A stretch of DNA of 64,000 bases from Tetracentron sinense (GCA_015143295.1 CM026560.1:2296501-2360500), one strand, 5' to 3'; positions 23,509-36,659 are shown, counted from the stretch's first letter. The notes: generated by a model not told the origin, from the letters alone. Translations and numbers: made by a program.

Positions 23509-23774
23509 TTAGAGTTTTAAAATCCTAATTTTGCTCTTCAAAGATGGTGCCGATCAACTCAACTCGGCCAAGTCAGACGAGTTTTTGACCGAGTTAGCAA
23601 TCTTTCGAGTTTCCCACCAAATTGGCTCGAAATCTCGCCGATCTGAGTTGGCTCGGTCGCTGATATGCAAAAACTCCCCCCCCCCCGGCGCTTTTTTTTT
23701 TTTTTTTTTTTTTAAAGAGGCCGGACACAAGTCAGCCGGTGTAACAACCATTGGGTAGCGTTTTAAAACTCTAA
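23509..23774. mobile_element. Putative small inverted-repeat element (266 bp)
   Basis: It is bounded by perfect 14-bp inverted repeats TTAGAGTTTTAAAA and TTTTAAAACTCTAA. The inside has a C-run followed by a T-run of about 23. No clear target duplication was seen, so it may be a MITE or chance pairing of AT-rich ends. Confidence 0.4.
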
Positions 23775-23939
23775 TCGAATCTGGTAGAATTATTTTTTTG
23801 TTTTTGAAAAGTATTACTTGTAAATAAACAAATTTTCGTGGAAACGTCTAAATCAGTGAGATATTTCTATGCCCAATAGTTTCATGAAATTTCACAAATA
23901 ACCTTCTAATTAATAATTGATCACAGTCCTTCCCCACGT

Positions 23940-24000
23940 TTTTCATTCTCACACCTCTCACGTCAAGAACAGCTTCGGAACTCTTCCTCCTCCGTCTCAG
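23940..24000 (+). other. DGD2: Probable non-coding leader exon (5' UTR) of DGD2
   Basis: A pyrimidine-rich segment with no ATG ends in a strong donor, CTCAG|GTAAGG at 24001, followed by a T-rich intron start. The next plus-strand gene is DGD2, whose first coding exon has its own acceptor at 37979-37980, so a 5' UTR intron of about 14 kb is needed to link them. The transcription start is not identifiable. The assignment to DGD2 is inferred from order and strand; it could belong to another transcript. Confidence 0.35.
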
Positions 24001-27000
24001 GTAAGGTCCCTCACTCTCTCTTTTTTTTTTTTTTAATGTTCGATCGGTGCATAGGGTTATTATTGCGGTTTTGATCGGTGCATAGAGTTAGGGTTTTGAT
24101 CGGTGAAATTTTATTTAGGGTTAACACTTACAGGCTTTTGCTCGTTGAAAAACAGTTGGGATTGCCCTTGAATTTGGAGATTACAAGATTTTTTTTCATA
24201 TAATCTTTACCCATATTTTGAGATGACCCTTTTAACATGGAGATTGGAAGATGGTAAAAAAGAAGCGATGGTGAATTGCAAGCTCGCTGATTTTTTTAAT
24301 TGTTAATATTTATTACCTATTTTGGAGATGCTTACGCTAAATCCTGTGCCATATAATCTTAGCGGTGATCTCAATCTATGTGGGCATTTCTCACGGAAGA
24401 ACGAATGAGTTGAGTACTCATAGCCACACCCATAGGCCATAGCCGTGCTGGTTGAGAATCCAGAGCCCCTCTTTGGAGGATGGCAGCTAGCCGAGGGGTG
24501 TGGCTGTGGTGATCGTGCTGTTGCTTATCATGGTCCAATACCAGTCTATCTTCCATGATAGCTGGTTTGTTTGAAGGCCTGGTCACACCTTGCTCGTGTT
24601 TTTTAATGCTTTATTACAAGTGATTTGAAGTTAGAAGAACTGGGTGGTCTGTGTTTTATTAGATGAAGCATATAAGAATTATTCATGATTGTTGTACACA
24701 AAAGAGAATTATACCAGAATAATTGGTTTATTTTTTATAATTTATATCCTGGTCTGAAATTTATTACTTTTTTTGTGTAATTAAGAGGGAAATGGAGTTG
24801 TTTGGTTACTTTTAATTCAATGGATTTGGTGGAGAGGGTATCTACATTTGTAGGGAACTGAAAATATGTAAATCGGGGAAACAATGAATTGCAATTCTCC
24901 AAAGCTGTCTCTTAACATATTAGCATTAATTTTTTTTTATCTACTATCTATTAGCAAATTAGCATTAATGTATTTTTATTTCTCTAATGTCTCTTAACAA
25001 ATCGCTTTTTTTTTGCTACTTGCCATGTTATTGGTCTACCTACAGATTGACATGTTTCTTATCTAGTTATCTCATTGAATTCGTTTTTAATTCATCCCTT
25101 CTTAGGATCTGTAAATATTAGATTGTGAACTACTTTGGTGAGAATTGTATTATATGTGATGTTTAAATTGTGAGATATGTTTACTAGTTTAGTCTTTATA
25201 GTTTATAGGTACGTAAGCCAGAAGAGGCATTAATATTTGGGTGGAATTAATATCTGAACTCACTAAAAAATAAAGTAAAAGTGTTGTAATTGAGAGGAAA
25301 ATAGTACGAAGTGCAAAGGTATTTAGGATTTGGAATATTATCAATGTGAGATATTTTGAGTGTTTTGACATTTGGCTATGTGTATCATTATCTCAATGAC
25401 TTCGCAACATGGTAATAAAAATCACTGAAACCTTTATGTAACAGTTTCGGTGAGGGGCCAAACCAATACATTGACTGAATTATAAAAATAGCGTAATGGA
25501 AAAGATGTTTTTAGTAATAATGACCGGTGTTTATATTCTGATGCATGACCATGCAACCAGCCTAGGATGATGCAATTGTAGCAATAAGGAAAACCATAAA
25601 ATTGCTTAGATTCCATAATTATAATAAAGAAACTCAAAAAGGATTTATTAATGTCCTAGGCCAAGTCACAATCTCGCAATGAAGAATTTCCAAATTGAAT
25701 TGGGTGATTGTAATGGAAGTGGGAACTTCCAATAGCTTAGAGATTTAGGTCATTAATCAATATGATTTCCATGTTCAATTGAGGATTTCAAAAAAATAAG
25801 TTGGGCTCAACAATGGTCATAGGTGAAACATGCATGTGAGGTCTGTTTTCAAGCCCTATTGAATTGAATAATACAAACCAGCAACAATAGTAAAATAACT
25901 TTCAAAATCTAGGGTTAAGGTTTATGGGTTTTGCTGTTTTGGGTAATAGGAAAGAAGTGTGGCTGCAATAGGGTATATGCAGGGACTGTTACAGCAATAG
26001 GGAGAGGTACGACAGCATGGGTATGGCTGGGAACAGGGTACAGGGGGCTGTAGCATGAAGGGGACAGGTTGTAGGGACTGTGGGGTGGCTGCGGCAGCTG
26101 AGGAAGACAGGAATAGGGCTGTGGCTGTGGGGAAACAAGTATGGGGGCTGTTATTGCAAGGACAGAGATGCAACTGTAGAAAAGGAAAAAAATGGGGCTA
26201 GTGTCTGTAGGGAATAGCAGTAGGGGCTGGTGGCAGCTTAAGGAAACTGCTGGGGAGGTTGGCAGCAACCTAGGGGAAGGTAGGGAGGCTACAGCGATGA
26301 GGAAAAGGGGTAGGGAGGCTGGTGGCAGCAGCTAGGCTTGGAGAAAAAGGTGTAACGATGGTTGGGGAATAGGCTAGGATTTAGGAGATTAGGGTTTGCA
26401 ATGGAAAAACAGTAGAAAATAAAGAATAAACAAAAAGAAAGAAGAAAGAAGAGGATAACCTTGGCTTCACACCAATGATTGATCCGGCTTCACACCATCC
26501 ATTCACAAGAGTTCCAAAAGCAAAAAAACAAACTAAGATAACTAATAAGGGGCTTCACACCAATGATTGATCTGGCTTCACACTAAAGGGAGTATTTAAA
26601 GAGAAAAGTAGGAAATCCTAATCCTTATAATTACAAAAGTGTCATTACTACAAGTTCTAAACAATTGCTAAAACACCATTACTAAAAATAATCTCAAATA
26701 CTAATAAACTAAAATAAAAGTAAATAAACTAAGATAACTAATAAGGGGCCCGGCCATCTATTATGCCACGCCATCCTATGGTCTAATTGTAGCCCTCGAA
26801 TCCTCCTGCTCTCGATCTGATGACGGATCTCCCTCCACATTGCAATCCAATGGTGGATCTCCATCAAAAGCATGATCTAAGCCTGTGATGCCCGCATCAT
26901 ATTTTTACTAAAGATGACGTCTTTTTTAAATGATTGTCGTTGTTAGTATAAAAAAAATTTTTAGACTAAAAACAACCTTTAATAGGACATTCTTTTAATA

Positions 27001-28064
27001 ATAAATGTTGCCATTTAAAGTAAAACGATCAGAGAAAACTGAAAAGAGGCCGTATCTTTTCGGAATGTAACGGTTTCAGCAGGGTATATTACTTACGCCA
27101 AAACCGTTATTTTAATCATTGTTTTGCAATGTTCCAGCCTTCCATGAGTGGCTAATGATTTATATTCATCAATATCTTCCTAGCCATCTATAGTTTTTAA
27201 ACCTTACCTGAATGACCTATTGTTCTCTTATTATCAATCTGTTAAACACTTTGCTGTTGCAAGTCTTACTTGTATAAAACCATTAGTGTCACGATACCTT
27301 GATTACCATGTTACTTGGACCCTTCATACTTGTGTTCAACTCTTCACCTTTTAAATTTATACAATGCTGTATCTGTGCCATATCCCTGCCATATTTGGGT
27401 AACATAGCTTTGACCACAATTTAGTTATTTGAAAATAAGTACATGTGCTTGCATTCATATGCAAAGATCCTGATTTTGATTACCATTTAGTTCCAAACAC
27501 TGTTGCATGTAACTATGTAAATAGGGCTGTAGCGGTGGCAATTTTATCTGGCGTGTGAACCTGGTCGACTTTTACAGATTCGGATGTGATAGTCTTAACC
27601 CATTTATAGGTTGGTACTTATTAAGATGTTGATTGCAAAGAACTATTTTGTTAGAAGAGAGGGAAAGAGAGAAGAAATGGTAAAACCCCAGTCACAAACA
27701 TGCCAAAATCCTTGTGAGGGTTTTCTCTCTATTACCGTGAAATAGGAAAAAAAAAAGGAGAAAGAAGAGAGAAGAAAGGAGGAAGAAGAAAGAGGATGGA
27801 GTTGGAGGGTTAAACTCTTAGAGCACGTGATAATTTTTATATTAGTTTTTTTTATTATACAAGTCTTTTTGATACTTGAATTATACTCAAATGGTGAGAA
27901 TTTTCCAACAATAAACTTTGATTGGTTGTAGAATGCAAACATTCTTTGTCATGTATGCTTATCATAATAAGGTTGGAATTTAGTGATTGTGGGTGAAGGG
28001 GCAAAAATTAACTTGACAGATTAGGCTGATATAACATGTAGTTGAGTTCTGGAATTTTAGTTTC
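24001..28064 (+). other. DGD2 5' UTR intron, part before the hAT nest
   Basis: No gene is seen. Near 24040-24110 there are three GATCGGTG(CATAG) repeats. At 25915-26400 the sequence is G-rich and of low complexity (GGGGCTG-type repeats), which yields proline/serine-rich frames on the minus strand without family resemblance. At 26462-26590 a GGCTTCACACCAATGATTGA block occurs twice about 87 bp apart, and AACTAAGATAACTAATAAGG occurs at 26530 and 26727, which suggests an old repeat of unknown class. Confidence 0.45.
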
Positions 28065-28269
28065 CAGTGTAGTTAAAATGTTGCCTAGGCAACGCTTAGG
28101 CCAACATCTCACCTAGCAAAGACCCCTGTCACCTAATTAGGATCTAGGAGGGCACTTACTAAGACAAGTTCGCCTAGTGGTGCCATAGGCCTCGTCTCCT
28201 GGATACTATGTGCTAGTTGCGAATAAGCCGCGACCTTTCGTTGGTCGATTATCCCAATCATTCACGGCT

Positions 28270-28445
28270 TTTTGAAAAAACTGTAATTTTTTAAAAAGAG
28301 GCGTGCTAGCATTACTCTCAGGCCTTCCCTACTCAACCAAAAACAACACTTGTTAAAGCAAGGACATGTGTTGGTTTTTGGTTGAGAGTAGGGCTAGCAC
28401 GACTCTTTCAAAAGAATCACAGATTATTTACGACTTTTTGAAAAA
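28270..28445. repeat. Inverted repeat / small foldback
   Basis: GCGTGCTAGCATTACTCTCA...ACAACACTTGT pairs with ACATGTGTTGG...GAGAGTAGGGCTAGCACG about 50 bases on. Outer T/A-rich arms (CTTTTTGAAAAA) extend the pairing. It probably represents a separate MITE inside the nest. Confidence 0.5.
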
Positions 28446-28619
28446 TTCTCAATTAAATATCTAATATAAAAAATTTATTTATTATTTATTCATCACTTAA
28501 CCGACATTTTTTTCGATTTTTTCTTGAATTTTGCCGATTTTTTTCTTCTTCGAAAATCTTCCTAGCTAAATAGTTCCCAAATTTCGTCTTAATCGATTGA
28601 GTTACTCCTCCCCAAATTC

Positions 28620-29171
28620 CCAGCATAGAGATTGTAGGATTTGGTTTGGAAACAACAATGGTCGGTTTTCAGTGAGATCAATTTTACAGTCCTTTGCACT
28701 ATTACCTACGAACTCATTTTCTCATAAAATTGTATAGTGCTCATGTATACCATCAAATGTATCTTTCTTCATCTGGTCTGTATTTTTGAATAAGATTCTT
28801 ACTACTGATCACCTAAAGAGTAGAGGGTGGAACATAACAAATCGTTGTTATATGTGCCTACTCGAGGAAGAGATTGTAGATCACTTGCTCTTGCACTGTT
28901 AGGTTGTCTTTAGGATTTAGGCTTCTTTCTTGTCTCAGTTAGGTGTAGAGTGGGTCTTCTCACTTACCTTCTTGAGTTTCTTATCGAGATGACATTTAAT
29001 GACATTGGTGGGTGCAAAGGAAGCAATCTGGACTATTTTACCTGGAGCCATCTCTTGGACCATTTGGAAAGAGAGGAATGGTCTTATCTTCGACAATTCC
29101 TTCTCTTTCTAAATCATTGTTTCATCTTTGATTTAAATATATATTTGATTTTGCCAATCAAAAAAAAAAAA
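28620..29171 (+). mobile_element. LINE (L1 type), 5'-truncated 3' end with poly-A
   Basis: Translation in shifting frames gives the zinc-binding reverse-transcriptase tail seen in plant L1 elements (zf-RVT: CYMCLLEEEIVDHLLLHC near 28850) and then TIWKERNGLIF near 29075. The copy ends in a poly-A run at 29160-29171. It has stops and frameshifts and is dead. A similar plus-strand end occurs at 63033-63832. Confidence 0.75.
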
Positions 29172-29469
29172 GTCCCAAACTCTAGCTAAGGTATTACACT
29201 TTGGTGTCGGTCTGAACTTTGGTCCTATAGCTAGTGATTCTTATCATATATGGAATTATCATAGAAAGACACGAAGCGTGAGTAAACAATGAGAAACTGG
29301 TCTTATCACATATTATGGAGCGGGGAAGGACTGAGAATCACTCGATTCTCTCTATCGGTTTGAATGGATCCACATTCAGCTCAATCCTCAATCAACACCT
29401 ATTATGCTATTGGGAAGCAGTCATGGACTTTAGGGATTTGATTAATGATATCATAAGAACCCAGAGTTA

Positions 29470-29700
29470 ACCATGTGTCAAGAAAAGAAAACGCAGCAGC
29501 TGACAGCATGGCACAACTAGGGTCGACTCTGAGGCGAACACGTGCCAACAGGTCATCGTGCAGATTCGGCAAAAGTGGGCTACATATTCCGTTCCTAGTG
29601 CCAGGAGTGATAGATCCGGCCGGGTACTACCCCACCCAGGCACTCTTGCTCAACGAGATCCAACAAATAGATCCATCACTATTACATATGTATTAACACC
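29470..29700 (+). pseudogene. Gypsy-type RNase H fragment (tentative)
   Basis: A short open stretch encodes VSRKENAAADSMAQLGSTL, which resembles the end of an RNase H domain in Tat/Athila-type pol (R-x-E-N-x-x-A-D-x-x-A-x-L). Nothing on either side supports a full element. The resemblance is short. Confidence 0.35.
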
Positions 29701-30374
29701 GCTAAGGAAGTTGACACGTATCGTGAAAGTTTGAGGAAGTCCAACGAAATCATGTAAAAATTAAAAAAACTTAGGAAACATTGGAAATTTAAGATGATAC
29801 TTTAGATATTGAATACAAGATGATACTTTAGATATTGAATACATAAACATAAATATACACTTAGAATTCATTATATAACAAAATGCAAGCATGTATAACA
29901 TCAAATGTGAAAATCATGTCAAATGACATGCATTGTCATAACTGTGAAGTCAAATATGCACGACTGAGTGTTTTATACAACAATACATCCCAAAAGAAAG
30001 AAAAATACAAAAAGATAACTCCCATGAACATCAAGTCCAAACTCACGACTCATAACCACATAGAGCTCCGATGTGGCTCGAAGTCATCATCCCTATCTTT
30101 ACGAGGAGGTTTCCCAAGTTGCTACTCTAGGTTATAGTAATACCGAGCCCACGAGGCCATGACATATAAGTTATAACTGTTGTACAACCTATTATACTTT
30201 CGAATGAAGACAATACAATCCATATATTAAAACCATATATTTAATGAATTAAATAAGAAAGTATCGAATTACAACCATAAAGTAAATTTTATACATGATA
30301 TATGGGCTCATGAATTGAATAAAGCGATACATTATAAGTGAGGCAAACATATTGACAATAATGTGACAAATTCA

Positions 30375-31018
30375 CAGTGCAGTCAAGGTGTCTAGGCGAT
30401 GCCTAGGCGATTAGCCCCGGCTAAGCGAGGCGTTGCCTAGGCGACACCTAGGCGTGGCCTAGGCGATAAATTTAATATATATATATATATATAATTATAT
30501 ATATCACGTATATATATAACATTCAAAAGACCAAAACTCTACACCCACATTCCACAAAAATATAAAATAAAAAGTCTATTATAATCATTCATCACATAAC
30601 CAAAGACATGTTAACATAGTGGAGTATTAAGCATTTTAAAATCTAGGCAAAATACCCAAATTCGTGTCATTGTCTATGTATAATATTAGGCAGAGCTCCC
30701 TACAATTGCCTGGGGGGTGGCAGGGGGGGTAGCGCCCCCCTGCGACGCACGAAGTGCGTCCGCAATCTGGGCCTAATAGGCTCAGAGTGCATCGAAAATG
30801 ATATTTTTAGTGAAAAAAATTGATATTTTTAGTGGAAAAAAAAAGATTTAGAATCTTATTACTACTTCATTATATGTTTTTATATTATTTATTAGGAAAT
30901 TTTAGATTTTTTTAAAGCAAATTTTTTTTTTTTTTTTTTTAAACTAGGATCGCCCACCTAGAGGAGCGCCTAGTCGATGCAGGCCCAAAATCGCCTAGGC
31001 GACGCCTTGACTACACTG
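30375..31018. mobile_element. Non-autonomous hAT element (644 bp) with 8-bp target duplication
   Basis: The left end is CAGTGCAGTCAAGGTGTC and the right end is GACGCCTTGACTACACTG. Both are flanked by CAAATTCA (30367-30374 and 31019-31026), a perfect 8-bp duplication. The ends are rich in GCCTAGGCGA. The interior has a TA repeat (30476-30496), a GC island near 30710-30765 and a T-run (30921-30940). No frame encodes a transposase. Confidence 0.85.
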
Positions 31019-31813
31019 CAAATTCATGTGAACGTGGTATGTGGATTCGTACGTATGTATGCACATTTGCTGTAAATCCGAGAGTTGTGGAATTTGTTCA
31101 TAAATGTCATTTGATGCTTGGGTTTGAGCATGTATTGACCCACCATCATATAGAAGCTAATGTTTGAAATAATTTTATCGGTCTTTTGTGTTTTAATAAT
31201 TTTTTGGCATATTAAAAATTATGAGCACTTAAGATTCGAAAACAACCTTGCAATTTGGAAGTTGAAATTTGTCTTGGACGACTAAAAATTGAATTTTAGA
31301 CTTGAACTGAAAATTTAGATTTTGATGCTTTGAAAATTTAAATTTGAGAGTTTTTTAATGAATTTAAATTGGGGGTACCCAACATATGCTTAGAAATTTA
31401 ATGTCAAGCTTGAATGTAAGTTTCTTTCTATTGAATTGTTAGTTGACTTTTTGACCATTTAGATGAAAATATTTTTGAAGACTACGACTTTTCTTATCAA
31501 ACACTTTTTTCCCACTCTAACACCTCCATATATCCGTATCCCACACAATGAGAATACCTCTTGCTGCTCCATAGGTTGGAATTGCTTGCCAAAGGTGGGG
31601 GCCGTTGCCTTATATTTCCACTACCACACCATTGGTCATATTTTGAACCTTGGGTTCTTGGAGGTAGAGGATTGATGGTTTTGAAGTTTTGATTAGATAT
31701 TTGAGTCCTACGCTCTTGGGCTGAACCTAGGCCACGGATGTTCCACAAAATGATTCGATAAGGTATCATTGACCAACCAGACTACCCCTCAGGCCTCAAC
31801 TTCCTACCAGAGC

Positions 31814-32293
31814 TAGGGGTGCACACAAGCCGAGCTAGCTCGATGGCTCAGCTCGATCAAGATGAGCTCAAGCTCTGGATCGATTGAGTTGAGTTTTCAA
31901 GTTTGAAATATGTTCAAGCCGAGCTCGAGCTCGAGCTCGAGCCAAGGCCTGTTTGATTTGGCTTGGCTGGATTGAGGCTTGATTTTGGTCGAGCTCACCT
32001 CGGCGTGAATATTATATAAAAAATATTATTTATATGTATCATTATTATATATATAAATAATATAAAATATTATTATTTTTATTTAAAAATATTTTAAAAT
32101 AAATCAAGCCGAGCTCGAGCTGAGCTCGACTCGAGCTTGAATCAATCCGAGCTCAAGCCAAGCTATTTGAATTCGAGCCGAGCTTCGAGCCGATTTTTGC
32201 CGATTTTTTGAGCACCATTTCAAGACGAGCTGAGCTCGAGCCTAGATTAAACCCATTTCAAGCCGAGCCAAGCTCGGCTCGAATACACCCCTA
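31814..32293. mobile_element. Non-autonomous hAT element (480 bp) inside the LINE
   Basis: The left end is TAGGGGTGCACACAAGCCGA and the right end is GGCTCGAATACACCCCTA, flanked by a perfect 8-bp duplication ACCAGAGC (31806-31813 and 32294-32301). The body is filled with GAGCTCGAGCC-type repeats around an AT-rich core. TAGGGGTG ends with GAGCCGAGC are a recurring hAT MITE type in plants. Confidence 0.85.
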
Positions 32294-34479
32294 ACCAGAG
32301 CCACACACCTTAATTTGAGATTGTGAGAATTGAACAGATGTAGATAGCCGCCTAAGTTCGTTGACCAATCTTTTATTGCTCTGCCCATTCTTACTTGGGG
32401 AAGCTCTACCCCCACCAAAACCCTTATTATGTTCAAGGGAACGAAATAGAGCCATAACCTCCTCTTCATGCCCCACATACGATAAGCCTACGAATTCCCC
32501 AAACACTGCAACTTTATCTAATACCCATTTAGAGATCGGGCTTGGATCACTACTTTCGATATCACCGAATGTTACCCCCCGCCCACTCTCGTCGGGATAC
32601 CGCGAAGAGACTCTGGACCTTGACAAGGGAGATGGCCTATTCTCCGGGAGAACCACAACCATCCTATGACTATCTAGACCAGTAGGACTCTCCATTTCCC
32701 CACCAGGCTGTCAGTTAGATAATTTTAAAGACAAAGGGTTAGAGATAATTTCACGAAGCAAATGCGATTCCTCCATGCCGCTGCTACCTGCTCCATCCAC
32801 ATCATAGACATGGATGGAATTAGTGGCAGGGAAAGAGGGGAGGTGTGTACCTTGCACCAGAAGAGGGATCAAACTAACAGCGCTGCCCTGACCTGACCTT
32901 GTGAGGCTGAATTTGGAGAGTGTTGATCTGCATCCATTCGTGCCTAAGCTCACAGGTTTCTTACCATCCACTCCCAACCTTGCTTCTGCAAAACAAACTG
33001 GATTGTCATGCAACATTCCAACCCGGCGGTGTGTTCAATACACTGTATCTTTGTCAAATCAGCTGCTTTAGGGGCTCCAAAAGCCACTGAAACTTCAAGT
33101 TCTGGAATGTGGAGAAGCATTTCCTCATTATCTTCTAAGGTACCTAAATGCTCAAGCTTTTTCACTATTGCTGTGCACCTGCCATCTTCCTCCAATTGGT
33201 CATCAACCAAAGGGTTCACTGTATCTAGAATCTAGATTAGTCTCAGCTGCTAACTGCATCAAAGACACCTGTCCCGGTGCTCATTGCCCTTGAACTTCAT
33301 TTTCTGCAACACCTGATACCTCTGGAGATTATTGGGCTTGACCAATCTCTTGATACTTGCCCTGACCTATTTCTTTGTGCACCTTCAGAAACCAGCCCAT
33401 CCTTTCATCAGATCGACCTAGGAGTGACTCTGATGTAGGAACGTGGAAACTTGAACTATTATCCATAGAGGCTTCTGAACCTGCCTTTGTCTGAGTCCTC
33501 CCCCCATTTTCGGAAGGCTGCAATGATACTGATCTCACGGACAAGGGGGTCACAGGAATCTTCTGCTTCATCAACAGCCTATTCGCCTTGTGATCCTGAT
33601 TCCCCCAAGATGAATTCCCCTCAATAGCCCGGTCCACTGTTGTGGCGATGATCAACTCCTGTAGTTCCTCAGTTGAGTTTTCACTATGAAGATCTGGCCC
33701 AAACCATTTGGAGCGTTGTAGCGTATGTCTTGAGATCTTCTCCTTGGATGAGCTTGAGCCTGTTATATCGTTGGAACGATTCTTTCCTGCCAAACCCACC
33801 ACTGTATCATGATTAGTAGAGGGTTCACTTCTCCATTTAAATGGACCTAATTTTGCAATTAATGGGTCGAGCCCAAAGGGATCATCTTGGTTTGGTGAGA
33901 CCAATCTGTAGCTGCGGCTTCAATTGGCTGGGACAGACTTAAGTCACTGAAGTTTAAGTTTGGGGCCACACACTGAGCCGGCCCAATGACCCCTTGTTCA
34001 GCCTGTACATTTGCGGGCTCATTACTCGGTAGTCGGTACAGGGCCAGGCCCAAGATCACGAAGAGGGACGACGCCAATAGACCCATCCATCGCTCCAGCC
34101 CTTGTAGTCTGGGATTCACCCACCCTAATGCTTTTGTTATTAAGGTGGGGCCCGTAAGGAGGGATAAGGTTGTCTCCAATGTCACCCGTTGATACCATCT
34201 CTTTCTTCCCTAAAAGGAGTTCAGGTTTTGAGACGGGTGTTCTTATTCCTCGTACGGCCTTTTCATTTCTTGGGCTTTCCTAGAAAGCGGCGAAGAGAGG
34301 ACAACAGGCTCATGTTCTTGATTAGACGAAATCCCCCTCAAAGAAGGTAGCTGGAAATGCAGCTGCTGGAAAGTGAAGTTAATCTCTTCCTGTCCAACCA
34401 TTGGGAAGTGTTCCTCGGATTCAACTTTTGAATCCCTATCTATTGGCCGGTGCCAGAAATCTCTCAGGTCACTGGAGTA

Positions 34480-35245
34480 AGGTTGTTAAATCGTAATTGA
34501 ATTGTAAAATCGTTTTAGGACCGATTCGATTTAAATCGGGATTCAAATAGTAAATCGTAAGATTCCATCCATTTTTTAAAAAATTATTAAAAAATACTTA
34601 ATAAATAAAAAATGGAATAATCCATTATCCAAAAGATTTCATTCATATCTATTGATAAAAGAAAGTAATGAACATTTCATTGCATACACTATACAAAACG
34701 CAAATGAAGTCCATAAAACGAAACATAACCCCCAACATCATCAAAGATAAATCAACAAAAGTGTACTCATATAATCAACAAAAGTAAACTCATATAATGA
34801 TATTGTATTTGTATGAGATCAAGTATTAAAAGACGACTTGTACAATTAAAAAGACTAATAAAATAAACTATCAAGTTTTCCCAGAGTCCAACTCTCTAAG
34901 TCCATTCTCTTTATTATTATTATTATTTTTCCATTTCACAACAATAGAGAGAAAAAACCCAAATAGGGTTTTTGGTATGTCTGTGATAGGGGTTTTCCCA
35001 TTTCTTTTCTCTTCTTAAAAGACATAAAGTACCTTTAGAAAATTGAAAGAATAAAAATATTAATATTTTTTTTGAAGTATCGACTCATAACAGGGGTTTC
35101 ATGCTCGATTCGCATGAATCGCGTAAACCATATGATTTGAATCGCAAATTGCAATCGGAATCGCAAATCAAATGAGATTTATCTAATTAAAATTTTCACC
35201 TGTGATTTGAATCACAAATCGCAAGGATTTTAAAACCATGCACCA
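34480..35245. mobile_element. Putative inverted-repeat element inside LINE ORF1
   Basis: AAATCG(C/T)AA-rich ends face each other: GGTTGTTAAATCGTAATTG near 34481 and CAAATCGCAAGGATTTTAAA near 35216. The LINE ORF1 frames stop before it and resume after it. The candidate flanks CACTGGAG and CACCAGAG agree at 6 of 8 bases. Superfamily uncertain, hAT-like by size of duplication. Confidence 0.45.
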
Positions 35246-36659
35246 GAGAAGTCAATCTTGTCGATTTTGAGAACATGGATGACTATGTAATGAAAGAAAC
35301 CTCGATATGGAATTCTCATTACAAGGGTTACGCCAGCTCGGCTTGCTGATCAATTTCTAGTTTCCCTCCACCACAAGCTTCCCCAATGCCTGAGAGGATT
35401 CCAAGTTTCCACAGGTGCAAGGGTAAGCTGTGAATTCCTAACCAAAAAGATGCCCTGAGCATACTCTGAGGAACTCCATTTGAATCTGGCCACCATCTAT
35501 TCAGAGTAATTGTTCCTCCATCTGGTAGTTTCCACTTTCCAGGGTTCAGACACACATAGATCCCTCAAAGTAGACAAATGTTTCACAATAATAAGTCCTT
35601 TTCTGTTCTCATATGGTAGGAGGGTAGTGTGTTCATCTCTCAGTAGCATTTGGTTGATTGCTTTCTCTTTCTCTGACCAACTTGCCAACAATTCTGAAAA
35701 TTCACACACTATGGCCATGTCCCATCAGCCTGCTGGAAGAGGTTGTTTGCTCCCCAAAGGAGGAAATGATGTGGGTGGAGGGGGCCAGGAGGGTGGTTGT
35801 TTTTGGATTGGGACTGTTTCACATGTAGCTTTAGTATTCCCAGTTCTCTAGTTTTTGCGTGGTTAGAGAATGTTGAGGAATGAAAGTTTTTAACACGTCA
35901 AACTCTGCTTGCCAGCCAACACCCTGATGACCCATCGGGAAGATTATCCAGCGTCTCCTACCACCTATCTTAGGGATTGCCAAGAGGGAGATAAAGGCTC
36001 CATTTCGATTGAATTTCCGTTCCAAAATGAACACCATGGATGAGCATGAACATTGGTTCACCTTGTATTTTCCTACCTTGTGCTTTCTTCATTCGTCTAC
36101 AAATCTGATGAGAGTCATGAAACACTAAAATGCACGCTCCTCCGACTGAATATGGACCGAGATACCTCTTCCTCTTTCTATGATCTTGATTAACATACTA
36201 TCCTTTTCAAATTCTCCAATGAATTCTATTGATTTTGACTCGATGGCTAAACTTTTCCACCTCATGCTGTCTAGATTAAGACTAACTGAACTATCTATTT
36301 GTCTGAGACTACTTCAAAATTGCCCAGTCATCAACGATAGCTTGAGCAGAAGCTCAAACCAGAATCTCTTAAACAGACCACAGGAACTCCGAGCATATAC
36401 AGCTTATTCTGCCCAAATTTTAAAACTTGTTGAGTATATCTCTCTAATTTTTATAGTAGACTCCACAACGATTTGGAGCCATTGACTAACATAATTGGTG
36501 ACTACTTTGCAATTGTTTGTTAGAATTCAAAATCCGCCACAGGATGATTGAACATCATCTGTCTTTCAATATGTATGTGAATAAAAATCAGATCTTAGTT
36601 TCAGCTTTCTTGCTTCTCAAATTTATTATTTTTATGCTTGAATAATTTATATAGCATTA

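Larger units (their letters stand above)
31490..36110 (-). mobile_element. LINE (L1 type), ORF1 plus start of ORF2, 3' part missing, twice interrupted
   Basis: Read on the minus strand from about 36110, ORF1 pieces appear in broken frames: GHQGVGWQAEFDVLKTF (near 35940), a WLGIHSLPLHLWKLGI stretch typical of the DUF4283 RNA-binding region of plant LINE ORF1 (near 35420), and ISKWVLDKVAVFGEFVGLSY at the ORF1 end (near 32530). ORF2 then starts MIPYRIILWNIRGLG at 31769, the endonuclease start, with an ILIVWDTDIW motif near 31530 in another frame. Nothing of RT remains. ORF1 is split at about 34480-35245 and the ORF1-ORF2 junction at 31814-32293 by other elements. Confidence 0.75.

Noticed and set aside
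25915..26268. 117-codon minus-strand frame rich in proline and serine
   Set aside because: It reflects the G-rich low-complexity block; no domain and no splice or start context.
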